Below the pieces are notes generated by a model that saw only the letters and a program-made list of their open reading frames with translations, was not told the origin of the DNA and did no database searches. Positions 33,161 through 45,990 of a stretch of 64,000 nt of DNA are shown one piece after another (the first letter of the stretch is position 1; each line of letters begins with the position of its first letter). Source of the stretch: Parelaphostrongylus tenuis (taxonomy: Eukaryota > Nematoda > Chromadorea > Rhabditida > Metastrongylidae); contig JAHQIW010005186.1 in assembly GCA_019055375.1 (NCBI GenBank), forward strand, positions 62,001 through 126,000, in the 5' to 3' direction. The position numbers and the translations under genes are program-made.

Positions 33161-33374
33161 GTACATGCAAATTAGCTTGGAAAGATAATTTGAGAGCATC
33201 GAGTATTATCAATTTGGCCGTAACAGAAGAGATCTTGTGAATTTTTATTTCGTTCTCTTTTGTGTGAACGGATAACTTTGACGTCTTCTTGCAGTGGCTT
33301 TTCCCAACTTTTAGCTTGATCTTAAAATCTGGGCTTAGATTTGCATTGTAATCATTGATTTAGTAATAGATTCG

Positions 33375-33650
33375 CGCGTGTTGCGCTGTGGTAAAGGGGA
33401 CAATGCACAATATACACGTGGTCGCTGGTTTGATCCACGTTGATCCAAGATTCATCAACCCTTCAATCTTTCCAAAGTCAGCAATTTGGTACTATTTCGG
33501 CAAGAGGACTGATTTGATAAATCACAACTTGATATTATTAAGCCCTTCACAAGTCGATGTCTATTTCACTTCAATGATCCTCGTTCAAGGCGAATGTACG
33601 GCGCATCCCTTGCGAATTAATCGTATCGGATGCTTCATCCTTTGGTAGAT
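33375..33650 (+). repeat. SINE family A copy
   Basis: Diverged head GTGTTGCGCTGTGGTAAAGG and family body ending GCGCATCCCTTGCG. Confidence 0.5.
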
Positions 33651-35028
33651 AGTACATAAATACATGAGCTTTTCATTGAGACTCCTTCACGAGGAATCAT
33701 GCAAAGACTAATACAATATCATGGTAAGCACTAGATTGTTAGTTGGCTAAGCTTTTTTGATTGACATCTGAAGATCTTGCCAAGTCGTTTTCTTAAGCAG
33801 ACAACTATAAGCTATTTTGAAGGGGTCTGACATCACTCTATTGAAATTTCTCTTTTGACTGTGGCAGCGGGTCTGAATGGGCAAGTTGAACTTAATCTCA
33901 CTTGAGTTGATTCTGAGAGAGGAAGTGATAACTCACTGGTTGACACCCAGAGACGTCTCCCCACCCGTGCTAGTGTCTTTGTTTCTCGCCGTTAAAGAAT
34001 TTCCATTCGAGATTTCTGAGTACCAGTGTAAATCAATGCACATAGCTATTGAAGCACTTTTACTTCAGATACATAAGAGTGAGAGTTGAACTCTTTCCGC
34101 CTCATGGTCGACTAAATAGTAAACAGTGGCGATTACTTATTTATTCTTTAACGAATCTATTTTATTTGTGTGAGTTCGGACAATGAATTCGCATTTAGCA
34201 GCGAGACAACACAGGAAGCTTCCTAAGGAAAGATGATCCTTTTAGCAGCCGCACGACGACCAAATCACGTTTGGCATGATCGCTACAAGTACAAGAATCA
34301 GCGGTTGACGACGATCTGCTCGTCATCACTTCGTTGAACTGTATGTCGCGTACCATAGTCGTTTTCGTCCCATAAAAATGTATTCGAATCGATTCATTCT
34401 ATGTTTGAACAGATTTGTTCTCTACCTTATAGTTGTTGATCGCCGAGCGATCCTACTCTATTCGATTTCTGCTTTATTTGTTATATTGTGCGATATGAGC
34501 GTTTGTTCTCATCAATAACATATTCGATCCGAAACAGCGTGGCACTTTCAGTCATGCACCGCTTCCATGTATTGGGACAGAAATCCTCGAGCTCTGGAAA
34601 TTCTGGACTATCACCGAAATTATCTATGAAGATTTTTTCGTGAGTGTTTCAATTTAATTGTTTGTATTTGTTATCGAAAAATATCATCTGTTGATGGGCA
34701 AATGATGATATCGTTAAAGATGATCTGGTTAAAGCAACATTTTTTAAACTCTAGCCTGTCAAGTAACGTTGAATCCACATAAAGTAACGTTGAAGCGTTG
34801 CGGAAATTTTGAACGCATCGCTGATCAGTTTATTTTTGTCAAGATTCCTTTCAAGAAACCAAACTGCCTACTGGCATTACGGTTGCAAAGAAAGTTTTGA
34901 GGCATGTTGACAAGCACGAGATAACTCCCATGATTATCATGGGCATATTACAGCTTCTTATGTGGGATTTCCCACTGAAAGTCTAGATATTATTCAATTT
35001 TATTTCCACTTTGTTACAAGTTTCCGCC

Positions 35029-35210
35029 ATGTCCAACGATACAATCGAAGTTCGTGTTTTATTGCGTCATTATTCAAGAAAGGGTCTTTCACAGCGAGCT
35101 GCAGTCGATTTTTCAACGAAGTCGAAGAAATGCTACTTTAATCTGATTTGAAAGTTGGCGGACCATTGGTAGAAAGTTACAGATAACGATGGCCTTTTTT
35201 CGAAGAGTAG
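35029..35210 (+). pseudogene. Internally deleted mariner transposase
   Basis: An ATG opens SNDTIEVRVLLRHYSRKGLS, resembling a transposase N terminus. Within 40 codons the sequence jumps to LADHW, a stop, KVTDNDG and then an FEE-type end with TAG, resembling the C terminus. The catalytic middle is absent. Fits an internal-deletion derivative. Confidence 0.45.
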
Positions 35211-35897
35211 TTATTATTGTTTTTGTTTGGGATTCATGCATAAATTTTCAATTTTTAGCAATACTCTAAAGCTATCCAGCCTACTAAAACGTTTCTTTTC
35301 TCAAACTCACCTTACTTTCTCTGCACTAATTTTACTACCTGTAAATTTTCGATCCTCTTTAGGATTTCTTTACTTGAGGATTGTTCTACGAACTACAGTG
35401 AAAAGCACTTATTCGTGTAATTGAGTGAGCGCTCACATGGTGGTTATAACCTGAAATGTGGTTCGATATGAGTTGATCTCCTCTTGTTGGCGTAAGCACA
35501 CTCGTATAACACTCAGAGTATTCAAAAAAATACATTACAGGCTTTTAGTTGTTTTCTGCAACGTTTCCAGTTGCAGTGGGGTGGCAATCATGAGAACGAC
35601 TGCGGAAACATTCTGTAGATTTGAGAAGAGCTGCTCGTGTTAGCAAGTGATCCTTTGACGGCTGAGTGTATCGTTTTCCGTACATGCGTGTCTCAGAAGT
35701 TTTCCACCGCACATGAAGACCTCAGTGCAGGCACCAATTTTTTGGCTCGGTACTATGCCTTCCAAACATTTCCCCTCTTTTGGTTTGAACTTTCTCCGGG
35801 CAGAACAGAAAAAAATTGCGTCAAGCAACAGAATGATGATCTCGAAAACCCGTTCGCCTTTCGTAAACTGATTACTAACTTCTTGTTAGCCACTCAC

Positions 35898-36005
35898 ATT
35901 GTCACTGGTTGGCCGTGAACAGGTCACATTCACGCCTTCAGTATTGTTGTTAAACGCCTGAAGCTCTATTTCATCATCTAGTTTCCTTCTTATTTCGTCA
36001 AAATC
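35898..36005 (-). CDS. Candidate internal coding exon, unrecognised
   Basis: On the minus strand a TTTCCACAG acceptor is followed by exactly 36 codons (DFDEIRRKLDDEIELQAFNN and onward, ending RPTSDN) and a GTGAGT donor. Both splice sites are consensus and the exon is in phase 0 at both ends. The neighbouring exons were not found. The protein family is not recognised; it may belong to a gene nested on the opposite strand. Confidence 0.4.
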
Positions 36006-36349
36006 CTGTGGAAATTGAAATAGCTCATAGATATGAATTTGACAAATTAAATGTGTTACAACCGTTTTTTTTTTAAACTGCACTTTTCGCCATTTTTCGA
36101 AGATTAAGTAGCGTAACGGGATAAGATGTTAGCCGTGCGTCAAGATAAAAACTTGTTTCCGTTTTATATATTTGATTATGCATCACAAAAAACAGTTGAA
36201 CACGTAAATTCATCAGTTAAAAACACGAGGCGGCACAGCGGTTGTTTGTCCTCACGTCTGACAGCGCGTCACGTTTTCACCATTGACTAATTCTCATTTC
36301 TGTTGCTTTTAAGGGTGGTTCATAATCAGGGTTCTAATATTCAGTAAGA

Positions 36350-36600
36350 AAAAAAGCTGTTGGCGTTAATCAGATCCGAATGAGTTATGGACTCGCCTTC
36401 TTTATGCCTTGTCTGAGGTGACTGAGTGCATATCTGACCTATACAATGACTGACTATCGTTTAGTGATGTATCAAGTTAAAACTGCTATTCTCCTACACA
36501 AATCTGGTGTAACCTTGGCGACGCTGGAGGATTGGAAGTCCCGGTGTACCCAAGTACAAGGTCGAATCCACGTCTCTAGTTTGTCTCATAGTGCATTAGC
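36350..36600 (-). repeat. SINE family A copy
   Basis: Reverse copy with GTTGGCGTTAATCAGATCC, TGACTGAGTGCATATCTGAC and diverged head. Confidence 0.5.
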
Positions 36601-36839
36601 CATTCATTAAATAACATGCTCCACTGATTTTCACCAAAATAGAGCGACTGCTGGCACTTCAAGCAGCTTGGTTCCTCCCGTAGAAAAATAGATCTTTGTG
36701 AGCGAGAAAGAATCGATGTCACAACAGCGTGAAGTTTGAAAAGTAGAACTTATGCGCGATGTACACATTTGACAGTACTCATCTATTGTGCATATTCATG
36801 TATGAACATATTACTAGGTAAGGAAAAAGTTCGTTAACA

Positions 36840-37150
36840 CCTACTGAAAACTCAATTACATATGAAAAGAATCAACTGTTAGACTAGAGACCATAATTAC
36901 CCATGATTTTCTGCCAACGATCTGCAGGATTCCAGATTTGCTCGAAATGTCATTTCTTGGGCTTTGGAAAAATAAGTCGTGATATCCCTCTTCAACTTGA
37001 TCAAATGTCTCGAATTGGCGTCCACGTAGGAAATGTTCTACTAGGCGAAAAGACCATAATTGGACGGAGTAGCATCTGGACTGTAAGCTGGGTGAGGAAA
37101 GACTTCGACTCCCTCCAATTGATCAAGCTTTTCCTTCTTTGCTAAGTCTT
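36840..37150 (-). pseudogene. Mariner transposase C-terminal half, decayed
   Basis: Minus strand reads EVFPHPAYSPDATPSNYGLF, then HFLRGRQFETFDQVEEGY and ILQIVGRKSWV, which follows the order of mariner transposases (HPPYSPDLAPSDYHLF, then the C-terminal region). It is 5' truncated and has lost frame. Confidence 0.6.
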
Positions 37151-37399
37151 CTTTGCGCTGTGACGTTTGGTATTGTTTACTGAAACACCACGCGCTTTCG
37201 ACGAATCGTTGTCGGCTAGCATTCTTATTCAGGGTATATTCCTGAGGGCACGTAAATTTCAGAGATATTCTCAAAAACTCAAAATAACCGACGTTGTGTT
37301 GTCAAACAGGCATAAAATCTGAATATTTCGCGAGTGATGATGAGCTTTTTCCTCAACCTAGAAATTCGGATTCGTCATATTTTACTCGCCTCACACTTC

Positions 37400-37640
37400 T
37401 TTTTTTTTCACAGTGCAGATCCCAGGACTTCTGACAGGCAAGTTATTTTTTGTCTTCTTCGTAAATGCCGTAGAATACTGATTGAGCACTTCTCTTTGCA
37501 ACTTTAAGGGTATCCTGGCTGTGGCGCCCCATGAGGCGTTCCTTGATGGCTGTCATATAATGCTGGGCCGCAAATTTTAGCCCCGCGCCGCGACGAGAAT
37601 CGCAATCACTCGGCCGTGGCCTGTCCTTCCGGATTCATAG
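37400..37640 (-). repeat. SINE family S copy (tRNA-Ser/Leu-like head)
   Basis: Reverse strand has CCGTGGCCGAGTGATTGCGA at the head and a tail shared with 51590-51830 (TACTGATTGAGCAC, TATCCTGGCTGTGGCG). Confidence 0.55.
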
Positions 37641-39004
37641 TAATTGTAAGCTTACCTTGAGGAAATCTCGGTGAAATTCGTAATCAATACCCACGATATC
37701 GCTGGTCTTCTAATATTCTTCTTGAGCAAAAACTTATGCCAAAGAATCTTCCCCATTTTTGGAAACCGGGAATTGAACTACGCGAAGTGGTTAGTGGTGC
37801 AGCACTTTGAAAGGCAAGGTACTTTTCAAGCATCAACCAAAGCAGCACGTAAAATGTATAGATACTTTTGCAGAGGATCATTACGACAAAACGAGTTTGA
37901 TGCACGAATCAATGAGATCAGGTAATGAGGTGTATTGTAAAACGATAAATGGTACCTTTATGAGCAGATAGGATCGTTGATTTCAATTAAAGAGGATTGT
38001 AGACTCTTACTAACAACTAGTGCGGAATTATTTAACAGTACTATCTAAGGTCAATTTTAGCAAATAAATCAAAGTCAACTTCCTTAGATAAGCGGAATGG
38101 CTTGTATCATCCAAGACGAACTGCTGGCAGAATGATTGCAAGCGGGAAATTCTGAGCAGCATTCGGTCGATAAGTGGTGTGCCTTGACATAATTAATTTC
38201 CGCTTCTAGGCGATATAATGGATTCGTTGCCATTTGAAAAGTTAATCGCTCTTTCTAACGTAGCGGTTTTCATCAGTTCCCCTTCCTAAACCAAAATTTT
38301 ATCATCGTACTTATCACAGTAGCTTACTTTACTTTCACCGAATGCATCAAAATAATGGTTAAAGGAAAGTCACTCACGAAAAACTACTCTGCTTTTACCT
38401 TCGCATGAAAAAGTGGTATTTTTCTTTACCATTCACCTAACACGGGGTTGATAAAATGTTTTATTCTGTTAAAGTTTGGGTATCCTTATTCAGGACGGAA
38501 CAAAAAAGTCGATTGTAGGCAGCAGTTGGTCCTCGTCATGACAATCCGTAATCGCCTCTTATACATTATTTTTGGTGCAGCTAATCTACGGCGAAAACGA
38601 TAAGAAAACGTGTTTTGCTTTTGTTGGTCGAGTGTTTTCGTTCATTGGCATAGTTCCATTGCTCTCAATCATTATTTATGCGCTCTAATTGGCTCAGAAT
38701 GTGCCGGAGTGCTAAGCATTTAATCCTGTTAAGTGAGCCACTACGACTTGACGGTGGCTGTCACAAAATTGTTAGTTTAGCCGCTTTTTTCAGGAGACTG
38801 TTTATACCACAGAGAATGAAGTGTCGTTTAGGATAGTTTGACAGTTTTGAATGAAGAGTGTAGGAATTACAATGCTGTATTTCATTCAATTTCCTGGCCA
38901 CATTCAAAACAAGTGATTTAAGGAAATGAGCTGGCGCTTGAACTCGAGAGGCTAAGATGGATTGCATTATCTAATAACGTAAGGGCTCACCTTCGGCGCT
39001 ATCA

Positions 39005-39090
39005 TAATAAAGGAGGAAAAGCAATCTTTTCAGGAAAAAAAAGCATAATAAAGGAGGAAAAGCAATCTTTTCAGGAAAAAAAAAGCAAGG
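39005..39090. repeat. Tandem duplication of a 40 bp unit
   Basis: ATAATAAAGGAGGAAAAGCA.. is repeated twice almost exactly, ending in A-runs. Looks like replication slippage. Confidence 0.85.
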
Positions 39091-39287
39091 AAAAGCAAGA
39101 AAAGTTTTTGAACAACTAAAGTTTGTGATGAATTCTCAAATTCAATTCTTCATTCTCTTCATTATTGTACTGTATCTACAACTAACACCGCAAGCTTGCT
39201 AATTTCAACAAAAGCGTTCATTTTCTTTTCACAGTTCTGCATGTGCTGATAGAATTTGAAGGGTTTTCTTTTATGTCAGTCACTAAA

Positions 39288-39590
39288 GCGCATGTGGAGC
39301 AGCGGTTAGAGGCGCTTCTCGTCGCACACAAGGTTGAGGGTTCGACTAGCGCTCACGGCTCACCAAGCTATCCATCCCTCTGAAGTTGGTAAACTGGTAC
39401 AAGACGGGTCTCAGACTTGTCTAGGAGGATAGGTAGCAGTGACTCGATACAGCGGAAGGCCCTCCACCAGTCATTGTAAAAGCCAGATATGCATTCAATC
39501 ACCTCAAGCGAAGTTAAAAATTTAAGGTGAATGCATGGCCCATCACTCACGGGTCGATCAGCGCCAAGAACTTCATACTTTATATTTATC
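39288..39590 (+). repeat. SINE family A copy
   Basis: One of the better copies: head CATGTGGAGCAGCGGTTAGA, B-box GGGTTCGACTAGCGC, then a nearly full family body to GGGTCGATCAGCGCC. Confidence 0.68.
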
Positions 39591-39861
39591 AATCACTTAT
39601 CTGTCTAGTCGATGTGAAGCTGTGGTTGCTTCTGAACGGCACCTTGCAATGCTATTACTCTTTCCGCTCACACTTTTATTAACTGAGGCACCACTAATAT
39701 CATAAAAACACCTTATTGCAGTACTATGAGGATCAACTAATAGTAGATCACGAAATTTCCGGTGATCTTTTGCATCGAGATTACTACAGATTTTTTTGAA
39801 GTTATCACTGGGATATATCGAAATTCATTTTATTTGACCGCCTCTTTCGGTAATATGATCT

Positions 39862-40133
39862 TATAATATACCCAATAATGTAGAGTGCTGAGCAAAAACC
39901 CTTGCGCCACCCGGGATTCAAACCCAGGTCTCACTCTTTTCCGGGAGCGTGTGCTGAACCGTTGCACCACGGACGCTCGTTTTGCACAGCACTCTTTCTA
40001 CGCTACAGATTGTTATCTGTCAACAACCTGGTACAACGGTTCAGCACGCGCTCCCGAAAAAGTGAGACGTGGGTTCGAATCACGGTTGACGCAAGTGTTT
40101 TTGCACAACACTCTACATTATTGGGTATATTAT
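39862..40133. repeat. Palindrome of two tRNA-like family C units
   Basis: Ends are exact inverses (ATAATATACCCAATAATGTA and its complement). Each arm holds a tRNA-like block (reverse 39903-39977, forward 40031-40094) with B-box GGGTTCGAATC-type and A-box CAACGGTTCAGCACGCG. The central spacer is about 50 bp. Confidence 0.7.
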
Positions 40134-40289
40134 GGAATAGTTGAGTAGTTGTTCAACATTCATTTACTCCCTCCTCTCACTACACAGTACAGCGTGAAAT
40201 ACAGCCGCAAGAATGTTGATATACAAGCTAGGACCTTGAGGAAACTTTGAACTCGGAACTATCCTATCTGAGGGTTCACGTGTGGTGAG

Positions 40290-40375
40290 TGAAGCTAGCC
40301 CCGCACCGCGACGAGAATCGCAATCACTCGATCGCGGTCCAGCCGTTCGGATTCATAGTAACTGTAAACTTACCC
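40290..40375 (-). repeat. SINE family S head fragment
   Basis: CCCCGCACCGCGACGAGAAT and CACTCGATCGCGG match the head at 37575-37620. Confidence 0.5.
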
Positions 40376-42979
40376 ATCCAGGCCCTCGTTCTACTTTTCC
40401 CTTAGCCATTTCCTTGCCATTGAGAGAATGTGATCGTTAAAGCAGTTTCGTAGCTCAGTCTGCTCAACTATCCGTTCGTCCAGTATTAGCCACTCTGTCT
40501 AATGTTGCCGAGGTAAATGAATGGCGGCGCAGTGCTTTTTATCAACCGATACCCGACCTAGATTCTAGATAAATTTTGTTAATTCGTTAGCGGTAGTTTT
40601 ATACGCAAACACTTGCTGTTTAGCAAAGAGCTCTCCCTCATAACCATATTTGATGGGAATGTAGCTTCGGGAAGTCGTTAAATGATTACTGCTTGAATTA
40701 CGAGAAAGCCTGCCGCAGAAATTACTTTTGAACGTGTACTGGTATTCCGCTCCAATCAAGTCATACAGCAACGACAGTTTTCTTATGAAACTTAACTTCA
40801 TTTTTTTCTTCTCGAGTTTGTGAGGTTTAATTTTTCTTTTTTGCCACATGGATGCGTTAAAGGAATACTTTATCTTTTCTTCATTCAAAAAATAAAATGT
40901 GGTGTATGTTTATTAGCAATTATGTAATTTAGTAACTTATGTTTTACTTATTCAGCACATAAAGCATGTGATGTATAGAATACAATGCATTTGGTGCACA
41001 GATGACCACTTCCAACGATCAATCAATATATCTTGATTCAAATTAGAACTTCTTCACCAATATAGAATCTGCTAGGTTTTCCCTACAAGAAAATAGTTAT
41101 CATCCCTTACAAATGGATCTCAGAATTTCTGGAGTTTGTGAGATATAGTTCGTTTCTTTTTTGTAATATGGGAGTGAATAGCGCAGTAGCAATGATGCTC
41201 GTCATCACGGGCGCGGTACTGCTACTTCCCATCTCTCCACAGGCTCCTCACGCCTCGCATCCCTCCGTGCACTCGGAATTAGTGCCCAACTCTTCTGAGA
41301 TTAGACTATCTGCAATCCAAATTGGGAACGCTTTAGCCCAGCTATCTCAGAAACAATGGAGAATTGTTTCGACCGACATTCAACATTAGTGATAGTGGAG
41401 AGGAATAGCGTGGTGGATAGTGATGGGTGCTATCAGGAAGCACGATTCGGCTTCCTCCATAGACACTCTCCTGCAAGTCCACGTGGTGGCGCCTGAGCTC
41501 GTTAATTTCCAAGAGTCTTGACCAACATTCTATGGCATTCATAAAGAAGACGAAGCAGCCAAGTAGTGATCGAAGCGACGCACAAAATGCTTAAAGATTT
41601 CGTGGAGGATGAATGCGAGGAAATGAATTGAATGCAAGAAGTGCTGAGATCCGCGCAGTATATGTAAGGACATATCATTTAGAGATTTTCATTTAGGTCT
41701 CATACATTTGACGAAAAACAAAGTGAACAGATGGATCCCTCCAGCACGATACGATGACGTTTTCCAATTTACACTTCATATTTTATTTGCTGCTCTTCCG
41801 TTCATGATTTGAAAACAAATTTCGCTATCAATTCTTTTGAATTTTTTTCAGGACCTGCTTCAGTTAAAGTCACTGTTTAGTTCGAAGCGAAGCTCTTGGA
41901 AATTCAGAGGTGGAACCTCTATAGCAAAGTTTTTTCTGTAATTATGGATAGCTCTTATCTCTCTCCGTATTACGTTAATTATCGAAAAAGTGGCATTGGA
42001 CGTCACAAGTTCATCAGACTTATCCTTTCCCATATCTTTCAAATAATATATATTTGTAGTTCTGACTCTTTCGAACAGTAATAGAGGATCAGCGTCGATT
42101 ATCCTAATATTCATCGGTTCGTGATAGTCGCAAGATCTCCATCGTCATCATGACTCGTTTATTCAGTGTGAAACTTTTCGGATCAACATCGCACTCAACA
42201 TTCGAGCCTCTTACATTTCTCAGTGTTGCTCAACGTTCAAGTCTAAAACCGTGGAAAAAGGTCATGCGATTTTTGCAAATAAAGACACTCATTTTTCATC
42301 TATCGAGTCATCACTGCAGACACTGTGCAACAAATACAAGCCTCAAATGGCAACCAACATGTAGATAAACATTGAGTAGACTCATAGTACTAGAAGCAAC
42401 GAAAACATGTTTTTCAAAATACCTCAGAGAATTTGTAAGCGTAGGAATAGGCTATTGTTCATGGATTAATCAATATCAGTTCACTCGATTTTTCTACGTG
42501 AAATATTTTTAGGTGTCTGAAAAACTTCGTTTTTGGTAATTCTCAAAGTTTTGTATAAGTAATCAATCTCTCTTGAAGATTTTGTCGGTTTCTCATCGTT
42601 ATTCTCCGCTTTTTAGGCGTTTTTTTTATCTCTATGGTCTTGTCCAGGTAGCCGTGAGCAGAGTAGATGTCTTCATTGGGATGACTTTACCTTAAATTTC
42701 CATAGGTAAGAGCGATCTGTGCTGGAAAATGAACGTGATAGTAATTCTAGTAATTCTTGGCAATTTTATTGACTCAGTAATTTTTATTTCTTGTTATCGT
42801 TGAAAAATAAAAGAAACTTTATGAATTATTTCATTGCCAAAAAGCGCGAGTTTATCCGTGTTTTTATTGCAAACATCAAACCGATCATATTTATGGAAAT
42901 GAAGGATAATTTAGTTTGTTAACTACTACATTAGGAATCGCATTATTTACTTTATTAGCAATAAACTAAAAAAAATCAG

Positions 42980-43314
42980 TGGACTATGATGACAACCAAA
43001 GCACTATTAATGACTTTCTGTATTCGATTTCTACCCACCACAACGTCGATTTTTTGAAGGAATGGCTTGCCGTCCAGCGCGGAATATCCATGTTGTTGAC
43101 GACGCAGGAAGAGAAGCGAGTTGAACGGAAGTCCCATGAGGAAGAAAACGAGGGTGGAAACTTGATCGTCAACGTGATGTCCTTCATTATGGCACTCTGT
43201 CCATTCTTTTTTATACTTCTTTATCGAAAATTGCAGAAAAGAGACCCTCATCTGGGGAGGCAAAGGCATGAGATTATGGAAAAATCGGAGCCAATTTCCG
43301 GAGTAAAATATAGG
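42980..43314 (+). CDS. Candidate exon of a single-pass membrane protein
   Basis: Open between an AATCAG acceptor and an AGG/GTATGG donor. It begins DYDDNQSTINDFLYSISTHH, passes an acidic/basic stretch (KRVERKSHEEENEGG), then a transmembrane segment (VMSFIMALCPFFFILLY) followed by RKLQKRD, the usual positive-inside order. The acceptor lacks a good pyrimidine tract, and the reverse strand is also open here. It may be an alternative N-terminal exon of the synaptotagmin gene downstream, but nothing in the sequence proves this. Confidence 0.4.
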
Positions 43315-45990
43315 GTATGGTAACAGTGACCTCATACTTGTCATCTAGCTGAATCCAGCCATATTGAAGCGTATTAACTCCGCCCCGTGCTCTGTCTCGA
43401 CTCGGCTCCGCCTCACAAGCAACGGAGACGGGGATCGATGCCTCACACGCTAGAGTTTGCTTTCTTCTATTAACTTCTATTATTCACTAACTACTTTGTT
43501 TTTGTTTACTGGTTTCGCCTATCTAGAAACTCAACGAGGTTTCAGGTTATTAGGATTTGAATATCACGAAAGTGAGCAAATTTCGTGTAGCTAGAAATGC
43601 TCAATCAGCTTTCTTTCATATAAAACCAGGCGTGCTTTGAATTACTCTAGTAACGAAATATGTGGGGAGAATTAGGAAGATTTCGTTTATCGGTAAAGAG
43701 TGTTTCCAGAGAGGCGAAGTTTGCAGACGTATTGTGGTCACACAAAGCCGAAATTCTTGACTTCAGTCAGTGTAGAAGTACTAGGCGCAGTGATTGTAGT
43801 TCATCCAACGGTGCACACCATTGTTTTTTTAAGCTTTCTAGTGCTCAGAAATTTTCTGTATGTTTGCTCCTGACAGCTGCAATATTTTTTTTAATCCATC
43901 CCATGCACGACTTTGTTTCTTTAACTCTTTGAAAACTCGAGTAGTTTTTGTATGTCTGTCTCCTGACGCATACAATATTTTCAATTCATTCTCTAAAACG
44001 ACGGAAAATTGCTGAACAGAAGCCATCAAATGCCCTTTTTCAGCTGTTACTCAAAATCTGAGTGAGATCTGGAAAGTTCACACTCTCATTCGAGCCGCAG
44101 GTGGTATCAATGTAATTCCCCTGTTTAGAGTTCCTCGAATAGGCTGCAGCTGATCGCGCTAATTTTAGTGCTGTTAAAATCATTCGAAGATTTATTAAGA
44201 TACATATGAAACAATTAGTAGAAAATTAGCCATAATAGCGATAGATTATGTATGCGTGTGCCTAATTACATTGTTCTATTTTCGCTCCAGTAACTCCAAA
44301 TCGTTCTGACAGAACAGTTTCCTATTGAACATTGAGTTATAGCGTCCTAAAAGAGACTGGAGAAATTCCGACAAACTGGTGCAATGAATTTGAGCATATT
44401 CTGAGGCCATTGAGATCAAATGCGATTTTGAAAGGACCATCAGCTTGGATGTTGTTCAGCCTGTTTATTGTGATTTCATCGCTACAACGTGTTTTACCGA
44501 TATACAAAAATTTTGTAAGTGCAGTAGGTAGAGCGGTCTGTAAGGCTTTTAATGGTAGATATTAAGTGAACACTATTTTTAAAATTTCACTGCATTTCCC
44601 GAAAGGAGATTTATAACCGATATTTGAAATGTTCACGATCTCGCAGAATAGGTTTAGAGACCTCTTTGCATATAATTTCTCAATGCAGGCCTCATGATAG
44701 GGCATAGTAGGACTTCGGGGTGGGAATAATCATAAGTGTTTTACCATTCCTACAGCAAGTATGCTTGAAACTTCAAGACTATAGAGGGTATGATGGTGTC
44801 ATGTTGCCGACGAAACATAGTAAGTCTTTCGCTAATTCATTTTCGGTCGACACTAAGTATCCGTGAGAAACGATAATTAAAACGTGACCTCTATCGAGTT
44901 TTTCTAATTGAGGTTTTTTTTCCCGTCTATTTCGCATTTTTCTCACTCATCCTCCACAAGGTGCAAATCAGTCGTTCTCTTCTCGTTGTTTTCGTCCAAT
45001 TTCACGGCTTCCACTTTCTGATGCCCTCCGCTATTATGCACAACTCTTGCTCAATCAAGCGCACACTGGAGAACAACAACCCTCCGAGTACGTCTGTCTT
45101 TGTGGATTCACACGTTTAGTGTTGAGGCTTTCCATGTTGCCAGCTGGATCTAATTGTGCGAAAAATTCCTTAATGAAGTGAAAACCAATTAAGATAAAAG
45201 AACTCATTGTACAAACTTTGTAAAAAATCTAGGGATGGAAGGAAAATGAGTGCCTTTCTGGATGTAGTCAATCTGCTTCTTCCTTTTGAGTCCTTCTTAT
45301 ATGACTTGTGCGATAACTTTGAATTCATGCTATTCTTGGTTCGAAGTTAGTGCGCTAGATTCGTAGTCCTCAAGGGGCTTCGTCTACTGTCTTTTTATAG
45401 AAATGCAGTAGGGAGAATGGTGGTGGTGACTATTATTAATCCGTCGAGTGGACGAAAATGTTCATTCAGGCCAGGCAAAACAAATAAGCAGCGCTGAAAT
45501 TGAAACCGCCTCCAAAAACCTCCTATTAAATCTCTGTGAAACGTAGTGTAGCCTGAGTATCAGTCGTAAGATTTCAATACCATGGGCTTGTTTTTGAAAC
45601 GATCCGTCTTCTAAAGACGAAGTCTTGTGCTCTTCATTACTTTAATTTTATAGTGGTAAATTATAGACTTTTGGAAGCTTTTTCCATAATGTCCCCCAAT
45701 ATGATGGCAACGGTTGTTAGGCAATCGTCACTTGTATGTGCAGCACACTCTTACGGTTCTCAGTTAGGGCCGGTGAAGACGACTGGCGGCTAGGCTACTT
45801 CCAGAATATTTCCTTAGGTGAACTCTTATAAGTGTTGTTGGAATCATTCAAATTTGGTGTACAGTAAATGGAAACGAACTCTTTGACGTACTTAATAGTT
45901 AGCTTTTAGAGGCAGCAGCCACTATAAAGCGAACTATTAAGAAAGCGCTTTGATTTTACCTTGATACTTTCCCAATCTTAGTTTATTATT

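Noticed and set aside
41138..41389. Open frame with a start and a hydrophobic N terminus, like a small secreted protein
   Set aside because: The DNA resembles SINE family A (AATAGCGCAGTAGCAATGATGC head, GCATCCCTCCGTGCACTCGGAA body), so the frame is probably a by-product of a repeat.
42976..43344. 122-codon reverse-strand frame
   Set aside because: It overlaps the forward candidate exon, which has better splice sites and a sensible membrane topology; the reverse reading has no recognisable feature.
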